Source: Methanomassiliicoccaceae archaeon
Lineage (GTDB): Archaea; Thermoplasmatota; Thermoplasmata; Methanomassiliicoccales; Methanomethylophilaceae
Length of the DNA: 5,206 nt
Direction of reading: 5' to 3'
Assembly: GCA_016282555.1 (NCBI GenBank)
Contig: JAEEKU010000153.1
Span: 1 to 5,206 of the forward strand
A program made the translations under genes and the position numbers. A model generated the notes under the pieces. That model did no database searches. It was given only the letters and a program-made list of their open reading frames with translations, and had not been told where the DNA came from. How positions within the stretch are numbered: position 1 is the first letter of the stretch; each line of letters starts with the position of its first letter. This document shows, piece after piece, positions 1 through 5,074 of the stretch.

Positions 1-461
1 CCGGTGCTGTAAGTGTTGTACCACTCGACCGGCATCTCCGGCTCCCTCTGCCCGAAGGAGGCGGAAACGTTGGATGCGGAGGACGATCCTCCCAGAACGG
101 TCCATGCATCGGGGTATCCGGGAGTGCAGACGGGAGCGAACCCCTCGGGATAATATCCGAAGGCCACGGTTCCGGAACAGCCCGAATCCAGATCGGTTCC
201 CAGATACTCCCATTGTCCGTTCCACGAATACAGGCGCCATGCGCAGTATCCGGACGGCGATGATTTTATAAGATCGGCAGTAGCCGGATCCAAAGAGGAT
301 TCCAGAACCTCCGAGAAAGTGGATCCGCCTTTGTTCTCGAACCAGCGGTAGGATCCGTTTCCGTAATCGACGAGAACGGAATCTCCGGACTCCTCGCCGG
401 CCGCGGCGGGAAAAGCGGATACGATCATAACAAAAATTACGGCCGCGAGAAGAATCTTCAT
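1..461 (-). CDS. Secreted protein, N-terminal DUF4430-like domain and start of a probable PQQ-type beta-propeller (partial)
   Basis: Open frame on the minus strand from the ATG at 461, cut off by the left edge after 153 codons. Residues 1-21 form a signal peptide (MKILLAAVIFVMIVSAFPAA, then AG), with no lipobox Cys. Residues about 28-115 resemble the N-terminal domain of the next gene upstream: a VLVDYGNG strand, an FSEVLE helix (49-54), a WRLYSWNGQW core (75-84), and VAFGYYPEGFAPV near the end. I read this as a DUF4430-like domain. From residue 119, the pattern AWTVLGG...NVSASFG...VEWYNTYSTG fits the lead-in of BamB/PQQ-type beta-propellers (W-x-x-x-G-x...G...P...W-x-x-x-T-G), so the missing C-terminal part is probably a propeller. 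The ATG overlaps the stop of the upstream gene in an ATGA, with an AGAGGT ribosome site 7 bases ahead, so the start is well supported. It is last in the visible operon. Function unknown; extracellular ligand capture or display is an inference. Confidence 0.8.
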   Translation of the reverse strand, partial: MKILLAAVIFVMIVSAFPAAAGEESGDSVLVDYGNGSYRWFENKGGSTFSEVLESSLDPATADLIKSSPSGYCAWRLYSWNGQWEYLGTDLDSGCSGTVAFGYYPEGFAPVCTPGYPDAWTVLGGSSSASNVSASFGQREPEMPVEWYNTYST

Positions 462-1843
462 GAGTACGACCTCTGGTATTTCAGATAATACTTGTAATCG
501 GAACCCAGATATTTCGGGATCGTATCCAGAGGATCCCTGTCGGTGAAAGAATCCGGATGAAGCGCCTTTCCGAGAAGTTCATCGGCTTCGCACAGCCTCG
601 GCCCCGGCCTCGAAAGAAGATCGGCCGCCGGACCCGTGAACAGGTACACGTTCCCGTTTCTGAACGCGGGAGTCTCCTTCCACACCGGATCCAGATGTTC
701 GATGATCTGTTCGTACTGCTCTTCGGATGTGACCTCTCCGCCGTGGAGAATGATCATCACCTGCGGCTGCTTCGCGTGAATCTGCTCCTTGGAAACCATA
801 AACCACGACGAGGACTGGGAATCGAATACGTTCGTTCCCGATACTTTCGAAATGACGTCCGAGGCGAAGGTGCCGCTCCCTGATGTCCAGGGGGAGGGAT
901 CCGCGGACAGCGCTATGAAAGTCCTCACGGAAGCCTGATAACCTATCACTCCCGAGACGGCGTCGATGGTTCCCCTGAACGACTGTATGACGGAATTCGC
1001 GTTGCCGCTGAGGCCCATCGCGGAAGCGACTATCCAGACGTTGTCGTAAAGGGTCTCGGTATCCGTCACGTCGTAGGTGACCACGCAGTCTATTCCGGAT
1101 TTCCTGAGTTTGTCGGCCATTGCCACGTGCTCCCCGGTTCCGCCCTCGCAGAACACTATGTCCGGCCCCAGCTTCACTATCCATTCGTAGTTGGGATCGG
1201 AGTAACCTCCGACGTTTTTGATCTTCCCTTCGGCCTTGGCGTCGGAGATTTCCTGAGGATAGTTGCTGTAAAGATCGGTTCCCACGATGTAATCGAAACC
1301 GCCTATAGAGCACACGGTCTCCGTCACCGAGGGCGCGAGGGAAACGACCTTTAGTTTCTCTCCGGTTTTCAGGGAATAACCGGCATCGGCGTAGCTGTAA
1401 TATGTGAAACCGGACTGGTCGGTTCCCGGAATGACGTCCTCCGGACCGCTGGCTCTCGCCCAGGAGATCACGTCTCCCTTCCCGAGGGTGACGGACGCGG
1501 GATCCTCGCAGAAGGCCCATCCCTTCCCGTCCATGGTATACATCCCCCATTTCTTCCCCTGAAGGTTGGACTGCTCGTTCACCGAAAACACGATGGTGTG
1601 AGCGTCATCGAGATATACCAGCGGGAACCCTTCGAGCTCGCAGGCTTTTTCCAGCGCCTGGTAGCCGTTCATGCCGTCTCCGAAATCGATCGCCGTCCAC
1701 ACCGTGTCCCAGTACCCGAAATCTATGACTACTCCGCTTCTGCCTTCCGCCTCGGTCTGGGTAAGACCTACCGCCGGGACGGCCAGTATTACGACGGCCG
1801 CCACCGCGGCGCTCATAGCCAGTTTCTTCCGGGCCGCGTTCAT
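458..1843 (-). CDS. BtuF-like ABC transporter substrate-binding protein with N-terminal DUF4430-like domain
   Basis: 461 residues. The frame is open further upstream, to 2188, but that part lies inside the preceding gene. The ATG at 1843 begins a clear signal peptide (residues 1-34: MNAARKK then an Ala/Val/Ile-rich stretch) and overlaps the preceding stop in ATGA, so it is the real start. Residues about 37-140 form an extra domain (VVIDFG, GYQALEKACE, KWGMYTMDGKGW, GDVISWA, IPG) that I read as DUF4430-like. Residues about 164-433 match the Peripla_BP_2 / BtuF-FhuD fold: VVSLAPSVTE (167-174), VGGYSDPNYEWI (211-222), LGPDIVF (225-231), FMVSKEQI (348-355), and RPGPRLCEADELLGKALHPD (412-431). Glu220 sits where BtuF has a docking glutamate for the permease (inferred from motif position). 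The C-terminal tail contains IPKYLGSDYKYYL (442-454). The family delivers cobalamin, haem or siderophores to a membrane importer; a corrinoid is favoured here because of the added domain but is unproven. No lipobox or C-terminal membrane anchor is visible. Permease and ATPase genes are not in the window. Confidence 0.9.
   Translation of the reverse strand: MNAARKKLAMSAAVAAVVILAVPAVGLTQTEAEGRSGVVIDFGYWDTVWTAIDFGDGMNGYQALEKACELEGFPLVYLDDAHTIVFSVNEQSNLQGKKWGMYTMDGKGWAFCEDPASVTLGKGDVISWARASGPEDVIPGTDQSGFTYYSYADAGYSLKTGEKLKVVSLAPSVTETVCSIGGFDYIVGTDLYSNYPQEISDAKAEGKIKNVGGYSDPNYEWIVKLGPDIVFCEGGTGEHVAMADKLRKSGIDCVVTYDVTDTETLYDNVWIVASAMGLSGNANSVIQSFRGTIDAVSGVIGYQASVRTFIALSADPSPWTSGSGTFASDVISKVSGTNVFDSQSSSWFMVSKEQIHAKQPQVMIILHGGEVTSEEQYEQIIEHLDPVWKETPAFRNGNVYLFTGPAADLLSRPGPRLCEADELLGKALHPDSFTDRDPLDTIPKYLGSDYKYYLKYQRSYS
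469..474 (-). promoter_or_regulatory. Ribosome binding site inside the end of the upstream gene
   Basis: AGAGGT on the minus strand, 7 bases before the ATG at 461. It lies inside the last codons of the substrate-binding-protein gene and supports re-initiation at the ATGA overlap. It also confirms the start of a gene whose 3' part is outside the window. Confidence 0.6.
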
Positions 1844-2868
1844 GATCGCATACCGGCCGGAATCGTGGACGGAGTCGGAACCTTGGACATCACGTTCTCG
1901 TTGTCCGCCTCGTCCTGCGAGGTAGACTGGAGGATTATGGCGTAATATCTGTAAGTCTCCATGTCGTACTGCCCGAGGGTCTTCTGGTTGTATTGCCATT
2001 CCTCGGGCATATCGAGAGTCTTGGCGTTGGGGTTGTAGCATCCCTGGGACCAGTACGTCCATCTCTGCGTCCCTATATCGAGATCCTCCCACCCCAGGAA
2101 AGTATTGAACCATCCGAACGTGTCGGGACGGATTCCGTACTGATAGTATCCTTCGGTGCCGTCGAGAGTATACGCCCTGTAATCCCATGCGGGATCCGTG
2201 AGAAGCTTAAGATCCGAACCTTTGAACATGTAATCGTGAACCGCGTTCGCGAGAGCCTCGTTGGAATTAGCGCCCTTTCCTTTGGTCCAGAAGCCTTTCT
2301 TCATATCATCGTCGGAAAATCCGGATTTCTGCAGCCAGAAGTCCAGCGCCTTGAGCTTCTCCTGAACAGATTTCAGAGTCGAGTTCCTGATCTCGTCCAG
2401 TTCCGGTATCTGGATATAGAAATAGACTTCCTGCTCGATCTTGAGGTCGGGCTTGCTGTATTCCGTTACTCCGGAAACCGTGGTTCTCACGGAATATTCC
2501 AGAGCCAGCGTCATGCCGTCGGCCAGATCCTTGTTGCTGGCGTTCTCCCATTTCTCGGGAGCTTTCCATCTGAAAACCGCCCAGGAATGGTCCCCGGCAT
2601 TGGTCTTGCCCTTGTAGGACTGGACGTTTCCGTTGTTGGAAATCACTATGTCGCTGCCGAGAGCGTCTTTCAGAATCTCCTGATACGTTTTCCCTTCGCC
2701 GGAGTACTCCGCATATCCGGCGCCCTCCTGGACGCGGACGTCGGCGGTGTACACCTTGTCGCCGGAGTGGCTGTCCTGGCTTCCGCCGGACATCAGAACG
2801 ACTGCTGCCGCCGCCGCGGCTACGACCACTGCGGCCAGACAGACAATCATCAGCGCTTTTTTATCCAT
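1840..2868 (-). CDS. Secreted or membrane-anchored protein with two probable DUF4430-like domains
   Basis: 342 residues, first gene of the three-gene unit. Residues 5-27 are a very hydrophobic Ala/Val segment after MDKK, serving as signal peptide or uncleaved N-terminal anchor, followed by a Gly/Ser/Asp linker. Residues about 40-128 form a first domain: YTADVRVQEGAG, a KTYQEILKDAL helix (60-70), the SWAVFRWKAPEKW core (95-107), then a LADGMTLALEYS strand. A charged, probably helical stretch follows (about 155-195). Residues about 200-316 look like a second copy: NSNEALANAVHDYMF helix, FGWFNTFLGWEDL, the aromatic WTYWSQGCYN core (270-279), TLGQYD, and YYAIILQST. The repeated pattern of helix, W-x-Y/F-x-W core and closing strand is what links this protein to the next two genes. 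The sequons NAS (109-111) and NST (162-164) could be glycosylated. The start has GGGGAT 3 bases ahead, an indifferent ribosome site. The stop overlaps the next ATG (ATGA), implying translational coupling. Exact function not recognised; DUF4430 membership should be tested by profile search. Confidence 0.85.
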   Translation of the reverse strand: MDKKALMIVCLAAVVVAAAAAAVVLMSGGSQDSHSGDKVYTADVRVQEGAGYAEYSGEGKTYQEILKDALGSDIVISNNGNVQSYKGKTNAGDHSWAVFRWKAPEKWENASNKDLADGMTLALEYSVRTTVSGVTEYSKPDLKIEQEVYFYIQIPELDEIRNSTLKSVQEKLKALDFWLQKSGFSDDDMKKGFWTKGKGANSNEALANAVHDYMFKGSDLKLLTDPAWDYRAYTLDGTEGYYQYGIRPDTFGWFNTFLGWEDLDIGTQRWTYWSQGCYNPNAKTLDMPEEWQYNQKTLGQYDMETYRYYAIILQSTSQDEADNENVMSKVPTPSTIPAGMRS

Positions 2869-2894
2869 AATATCCCCGAAGATCGTTTATGTTT

Positions 2895-2938
2895 CTGCCT
2901 GGCGCCGGGGCCTTGCGGGCGATGCCGGCAGCTGGCAG
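2895..2938 (-). promoter_or_regulatory. Structured 5' leader hairpin ahead of the three-gene unit
   Basis: A 44-base inverted structure lies 27-70 bases upstream of the ATG at 2868. The outer arms 2895-2899 and 2934-2938 (CTGCC/GGCAG) pair over 5 bases. The inner arms 2904-2908 and 2925-2929 (GCCGG/CCGGC) pair over 5 bases. A symmetric 4x4 internal loop separates them, and the 16-base apical part can close again (GCC at 2910-2912 with GGC at 2918-2920). No T run follows, so it is not an ordinary terminator. It could be a leader RNA element or a protein-binding dyad. It does not match a recognised riboswitch class by eye. Confidence 0.5.
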
Positions 2939-2962
2939 GTTCTGACGTCCAGATCGCCCCTC

Positions 2963-2976
2963 GTATTAGTTAAATG
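2963..2976 (-). promoter_or_regulatory. Possible archaeal TATA-like box for the three-gene unit
   Basis: The minus strand reads CATTTAACTAATAC about 100 bases upstream of the ATG at 2868. TTTAACTA is an imperfect match to the archaeal TATA consensus. A transcript starting about 25 bases downstream of it would begin near 2944, putting the leader hairpin at the very 5' end of the mRNA. A better-matching box lies further upstream at 3091-3099, so this assignment is tentative. Confidence 0.35.
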
Positions 2977-3025
2977 CAGTTGCCTGAATTAATCCCGGTC
3001 ATCAAGAACCTTCATCGGGCATAAG

Positions 3026-3059
3026 AAAAAACGGGCGGCGGGGGATTCCGGACCGCCCG
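3026..3059 (-). terminator. Hairpin plus T6 terminator after the SMR gene pair
   Basis: On the minus strand, CGGGCGG (3059-3053) pairs perfectly with CCGCCCG (3038-3032) across a 14-base loop, followed at once by six T residues (3031-3026) and CTTAT. It lies about 96 bases after the stop of the second SMR gene. It most simply ends that transcript, but could act as a leader attenuator if the unit at 2868 is transcribed from the box at 3091-3099. Confidence 0.7.
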
Positions 3060-3090
3060 GTAAAGCGGCGCATTCCGGACGAGGCCATGT

Positions 3091-3099
3091 TTTAAATAT
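3091..3099 (-). promoter_or_regulatory. TATA-like sequence, alternative promoter for the three-gene unit
   Basis: The minus strand reads ATATTTAAA here, a closer match to the archaeal TATA consensus than the box near 2970. Transcription from it would start near 3070, upstream of the hairpin-T6 structure at 3026-3059. The motif is nearly symmetric and could equally be read on the plus strand, where no gene follows. Tentative. Confidence 0.25.
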
Positions 3100-3105
3100 C
3101 AGTAC

Positions 3106-3141
3106 GGAAAGGACGGATTTTCCAGCCCTCCGCCGCCGTCC
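3106..3141 (-). terminator. Weaker hairpin just after the SMR pair
   Basis: On the minus strand GGACGG (3141-3136) pairs with CCGTCC (3116-3111) across a 19-base loop and is followed by TTTCC. It starts 13 bases after the stop codon at 3155. The loop is long and the T run short, so it is at best an auxiliary terminator before the stronger one at 3026-3059. Confidence 0.3.
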
Positions 3142-3154
3142 GGAACGGCCTTGA

Positions 3155-3532
3155 TCATTCCTTTTTCCCGTCGTCGGCGTACTCCACGGGAGTCAGCTTT
3201 AGCCCCACGACTCCTGCGAGGATCAGAGCCAGACACAGCGCCATTCCCCACGAGAATCCGGATTCCTCCAGTCCCAGAACATAGGAGATTACAACCGTGA
3301 AAAACACGCCTATTCCTATCCATACCGCATAAGCCGTCGTAAAGGGGACTCCCAGCCTCATAGGGTACTCCAGACACACCATGCTCAGAAACAGGAAGAC
3401 GATTGTCACGACGTCCCACCCGATGTTGGTGAAATCCTCCGTATACGCCAGGCCGATAGACCATCCGAGCTGCAGAAATCCTCCGAGTATAATCAGAATC
3501 CATGCAAAAGCAGTCTTATTCCTGATCTCCAT
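3155..3532 (-). CDS. SMR-family transporter subunit lacking the essential Glu (Gln21)
   Basis: 125 residues with four hydrophobic helices at about 8-29, 37-55, 64-87 and 94-113, the size and layout of small multidrug resistance (EmrE/Gdx-SugE) proteins. Family motifs: GGFLQLGWSIGLAYT in helix 1, TTAYAVWIGIG (65-75) in helix 3, and GVVGLKL at the end of helix 4. Helix 1 of Gdx-type proteins normally reads ...LE-x-x-W..., with the Glu binding proton and substrate. Here the codon is CAG, Gln21, while the following Trp24 and the helix-3 Tyr68 and Trp71 are kept. The C-terminal tail is charged (DDGKKE). It lies 5 bases after the other SMR gene, with a ribosome site (GGGGTGAT) that contains that gene's stop, so the two are co-translated and probably form an obligate heterodimer. 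Substrate unknown: guanidinium, quaternary ammonium or other cations are possibilities from the family. It would not be expected to work alone. Confidence 0.88.
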   Translation of the reverse strand: MEIRNKTAFAWILIILGGFLQLGWSIGLAYTEDFTNIGWDVVTIVFLFLSMVCLEYPMRLGVPFTTAYAVWIGIGVFFTVVISYVLGLEESGFSWGMALCLALILAGVVGLKLTPVEYADDGKKE

Positions 3533-3536
3533 TCAA

Positions 3537-3544
3537 ATCACCCC
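3537..3544 (-). promoter_or_regulatory. Strong ribosome binding site spanning the upstream stop codon
   Basis: GGGGTGAT on the minus strand, close to the archaeal consensus GGAGGTGAT, 4 bases before the ATG at 3532. The TGA inside it is the stop codon of the upstream SMR gene. Termination and initiation therefore share the same site, which favours balanced synthesis of the two subunits. Confidence 0.7.
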
Positions 3545-3873
3545 GAAATCAGCCTGACACCTATTATGCCGGCCACTATCATCGTTACGAACAGAAGCTT
3601 GCGCGCCGTCAGTTTTTCTTTGTACAGTACTCTGCCGATGAGAACTATTCCCGCGGCGCCTATTCCCGCGAGAATGGAATACGATATTCCCGGCCCGAGA
3701 TGATCCGGATTGGAAGGAATCGAAAGCAGATATAGACATAATAGCACAAGAACGACCGCAGCGATTCCCCATCCGATTTTTTTGAAATTTTCGGATTTAT
3801 CCAGACAGGTGACCCATATAGGCTCTATAATACTGGCAACCAGCAGGATAATCCATGCCATCGCTGTATCCAT
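3538..3873 (-). CDS. SMR-family transporter subunit carrying the conserved Glu
   Basis: 111 residues from the ATG at 3873. The frame extends to an ATG at 3906 and also has one at 3861. I prefer 3873 because the helix starts soon after it (MDTAMAWIILL) and the 11 extra residues (MVISADGGTHF) are polar and lie over a TATA-like box. Four helices are visible at about 5-23, 33-52, 61-83 and 90-109. Helix 1 reads ASIIEPIWVTCLDKSENF, with Glu17 and Trp20 at the positions of the catalytic Glu and conserved Trp of Gdx/SugE. Helix 3 reads GISYSILAGIG: Tyr65 is kept but the usual Trp is Leu68. The loop KEKL (85-88) and the end GIIGVRLIS fit the family. It pairs with the gene 5 bases downstream. The expected role is a proton-coupled exporter of small cations in the cytoplasmic membrane; substrate unknown. 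Confidence 0.88.
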   Translation of the reverse strand: MDTAMAWIILLVASIIEPIWVTCLDKSENFKKIGWGIAAVVLVLLCLYLLSIPSNPDHLGPGISYSILAGIGAAGIVLIGRVLYKEKLTARKLLFVTMIVAGIIGVRLISG

Positions 3874-3894
3874 AAAGTGCGTACCGCCATCGGC

Positions 3895-3904
3895 GCTTAT
3901 AACC
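3895..3904 (-). promoter_or_regulatory. TATA-like box before the SMR pair
   Basis: The minus strand reads GGTTATAAGC. Transcription about 25 bases downstream of the box would begin close to the ATG at 3873, which would make the first SMR gene leaderless or nearly so. A GGCGGT (3888-3883), 9 bases before the ATG, offers an alternative leadered reading from a T-rich box at 3922-3930. Confidence 0.35.
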
Positions 3905-3921
3905 ATACCGTCATTTTTCCG

Positions 3922-3954
3922 AAATAAAAATCCCGGAGCGATCTCCGCCCGGGA
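3922..3954 (-). terminator. Hairpin plus T-rich terminator after the repeat protein gene
   Basis: On the minus strand TCCCGG (3954-3949) pairs with CCGGGA (3936-3931). The stem can extend by GCG/CGC past a single bulged base. It is followed by TTTTTATTT (3930-3922). It begins 20 bases after the stop at 3974, so it terminates that gene and separates it from the SMR pair. Confidence 0.75.
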
Positions 3955-3973
3955 TGAAACTGTTTCGGGCAGT

Positions 3974-4825
3974 TTATGCCGGAGCGGCGGTGAACGTACA
4001 GGTTACGTTTATCCTTTCCGGACCGGCGGAGATGCTGATGTCCGGATCTGTGTAAACGTCGCCGGTGCTCAGAATCCAGTGGCTGAAAGAATGGCCGTCC
4101 GCGGCCGCGGCGGAAAGACGGAGAGGACCGCCTTCCTGCCCGATCCTCACGGCGTATTTGCCGCCGACGATCTGGCCGTATGCGGCTATGCTGCCTCCGT
4201 CCGAGGGCATCGCGGCAACGGCGATTACGGTGGCAGAACCGGACGTCTCCTTTTCTGATACGGATATCTCCATATCGGAATCCGCGGCGAAGGAACACAC
4301 AGGGTATTCGGAAACGACGGAACCGGTCCATCCGGTAACGACGGTGCCTTCCGCCGCAACCGCATAGACCGTCATCTGAGTACCCGCGGTCACGACTTTC
4401 TCATAATAGTTTCCGGCGCTGAATCCGTTGACGAACAGCTCGCTTTTGCCGCCGTCGATCTTCAGAGCGGCGAGATCTTTGGTGACCAGACTGATAGAAA
4501 GATCCGATTTCACGGTGAATTCGTAGACGGTATCGGCACATACGCATTCGCCGCCTGTGTAGTATCCTCCGAAATGCCCGGTCTCCGTGACGGCGGCCAG
4601 CGTTATCCTGGTTCCCGGATCGTAATACCCCTCCGAGCTTCCCCACGGACCATCCCCGTTAATCGTGAACTTGGTGTAATCGTCGCTTTCTATAACGACC
4701 TTATACTGGCTGTTGACGGGAATTCTGTCCCCGCCGGAATCCCTGCCGTCAGTCAGCAGAATCGCGGCGGCCGCAAAGGCTATCGACGCAGCAACGGCGA
4801 CGGCAAGCGCTACTCTCTTGTCCAT
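3974..4825 (-). CDS. Secreted protein with three divergent InlB/Flg_new-type beta repeats
   Basis: 283 residues from the ATG at 4825. The frame extends 18 codons further, but a strong GGGAGGAG 5 bases before 4825 and the MDKR plus hydrophobic segment fix the start. Residues 5-24 are an Ala/Val/Ile signal peptide or N-terminal anchor, followed by a Asp/Gly/Ser linker. Three similar units follow, each with a Gly-rich turn, an alternating T/L-x-A-x-A strand, an aromatic G-x-x/W turn and a closing strand. Unit 1: GTRITLAAV ... FGGYYTGG ... YEFTVKSDLSISLV (71-114). Unit 2: GTQMTVYAVAAEG ... VTGWTG ... CSFAADSDMEISVS (148-190). Unit 3: GPLRLSAAAADGHSFSHWI ... DISISAG ... VTCTFTA (233-280). This is the pattern of the bacterial/archaeal InlB B-repeat or Flg_new_2 family found on surface proteins. 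Cys94 and Cys96 are close together in unit 1. Likely on the outer face of the membrane; ligand unknown. It is a single-gene unit with its own promoter and terminator. Confidence 0.85.
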   Translation of the reverse strand: MDKRVALAVAVAASIAFAAAAILLTDGRDSGGDRIPVNSQYKVVIESDDYTKFTINGDGPWGSSEGYYDPGTRITLAAVTETGHFGGYYTGGECVCADTVYEFTVKSDLSISLVTKDLAALKIDGGKSELFVNGFSAGNYYEKVVTAGTQMTVYAVAAEGTVVTGWTGSVVSEYPVCSFAADSDMEISVSEKETSGSATVIAVAAMPSDGGSIAAYGQIVGGKYAVRIGQEGGPLRLSAAAADGHSFSHWILSTGDVYTDPDISISAGPERINVTCTFTAAPA

Positions 4826-4830
4826 ACATT

Positions 4831-4838
4831 CTCCTCCC
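4831..4838 (-). promoter_or_regulatory. Strong ribosome binding site fixing the start at 4825
   Basis: GGGAGGAG on the minus strand, 5 bases before the ATG at 4825. It is the best Shine-Dalgarno match to GGAGG in the window and is the reason the longer in-frame start at 4879 is not used. Confidence 0.75.
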
Positions 4839-4898
4839 GCAAGCCCTTTTCCTGCCGGCAAGAAACGGACTCTGCGCATACCAGTAACCTGTATCAGG

Positions 4899-4907
4899 GT
4901 ATAAACA
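4899..4907 (-). promoter_or_regulatory. TATA-like box for the repeat protein gene
   Basis: The minus strand reads TGTTTATAC, a good archaeal TATA match. A start about 25 bases downstream, near 4878, would give a leader of roughly 50 bases that includes the strong ribosome site. Confidence 0.5.
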
Positions 4908-4935
4908 GCGGTATTGACGGATGATATATCCTGTA

Positions 4936-4947
4936 AACCGGCCGGTT
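4936..4947. repeat. 12-base perfect palindrome AACCGGCCGGTT
   Basis: A perfect dyad about 30 bases upstream of the TATA-like box at 4899-4907, a position where an activator or repressor could bind. The core AACC/GGTT recurs as AACCGGTT at 5017-5024. Confidence 0.45.
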
Positions 4948-4986
4948 CATCAAACGATGACAGCGGAGAAAAGCAAAAATGATGCG

Positions 4987-5009
4987 GGAAGCGGTATGAT
5001 CATACTTCC
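4987..5009. repeat. 12-base perfect palindrome GTATGATCATAC with extended arms
   Basis: GTATGATCATAC at 4994-5005 is a perfect dyad. GGAA (4987-4990) and TTCC (5006-5009) extend it after a 3-base gap on one side, giving a near-symmetric element of 23 bases. It is not followed by a T run, so it looks more like a protein site than a terminator. Confidence 0.45.
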
Positions 5010-5016
5010 TGAGCTG

Positions 5017-5024
5017 AACCGGTT
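5017..5024. repeat. 8-base palindrome AACCGGTT next to a TATA-like sequence
   Basis: It shares its AACC and GGTT ends with the palindrome at 4936-4947, about 80 bases away. On the plus strand it runs straight into TTTATAAT (5023-5030), a TATA-like sequence, although no plus-strand gene follows inside the window. Confidence 0.35.
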
Positions 5025-5074
5025 TATAATGCGCCCCGGCTCAAGCCATACAGAGTCCGCCATAAAGTGCGGCA

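Noticed and set aside
579..1550. Minus-strand open frame of 323 codons.
   Set aside because: It is an extremely Arg/Gly-rich translation inside the BtuF-like gene in a shifted frame, a typical shadow.
1844..2188. N-terminal extension of the substrate-binding-protein frame by 115 codons.
   Set aside because: It lies wholly within the upstream gene in another frame, is Arg/Gly-rich without a domain pattern, and the signal peptide begins at the ATG at 1843.
2869..2960. Cobalamin riboswitch upstream of the BtuF-containing unit.
   Set aside because: The conserved B12-box and the other consensus blocks of that class are not present, and the leader is too short. The hairpin seen there has a different shape.
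1993..2973. Long plus-strand open frame of 326 codons.
   Set aside because: It is antisense to the gene at 1840-2868 and runs through its promoter region. It has no ribosome site, and the real gene has a signal peptide and repeated domains. The openness follows from codon composition.
3006..3089. 28-codon minus-strand frame starting MASSGMRR after the TATA-like box.
   Set aside because: It reads straight through the strong terminator hairpin and T run, is too short to judge, and has no ribosome site.
3046..3145. Three copies of TTCCGGAC or its complement between the SMR genes and the three-gene unit.
   Set aside because: TCCGGA is common all through this window, including inside genes, so this is most likely composition rather than a set of sites.
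3870..3881. 12-base repeat CCATAAAGTGCG, also at 5060-5071.
   Set aside because: It overlaps the start codon of the first SMR gene, which is curious, but roughly one 12-base match is expected by chance in a window of this size and the flanks do not match.
3874..3973. Guanidine (ykkC-type) riboswitch upstream of the SMR pair.
   Set aside because: The space is taken by the terminator of the previous gene and a TATA-like box. None of the expected leader structure is visible.
4950..5063. Possible 37-residue minus-strand peptide with a hydrophobic C-terminus (ends SFLLFSAVIV); the longer frame reaches 5159.
   Set aside because: There is no ribosome site. The longer form crosses the C run, and the frame covers the palindrome cluster. 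It could be a small membrane protein but nothing positive supports it.
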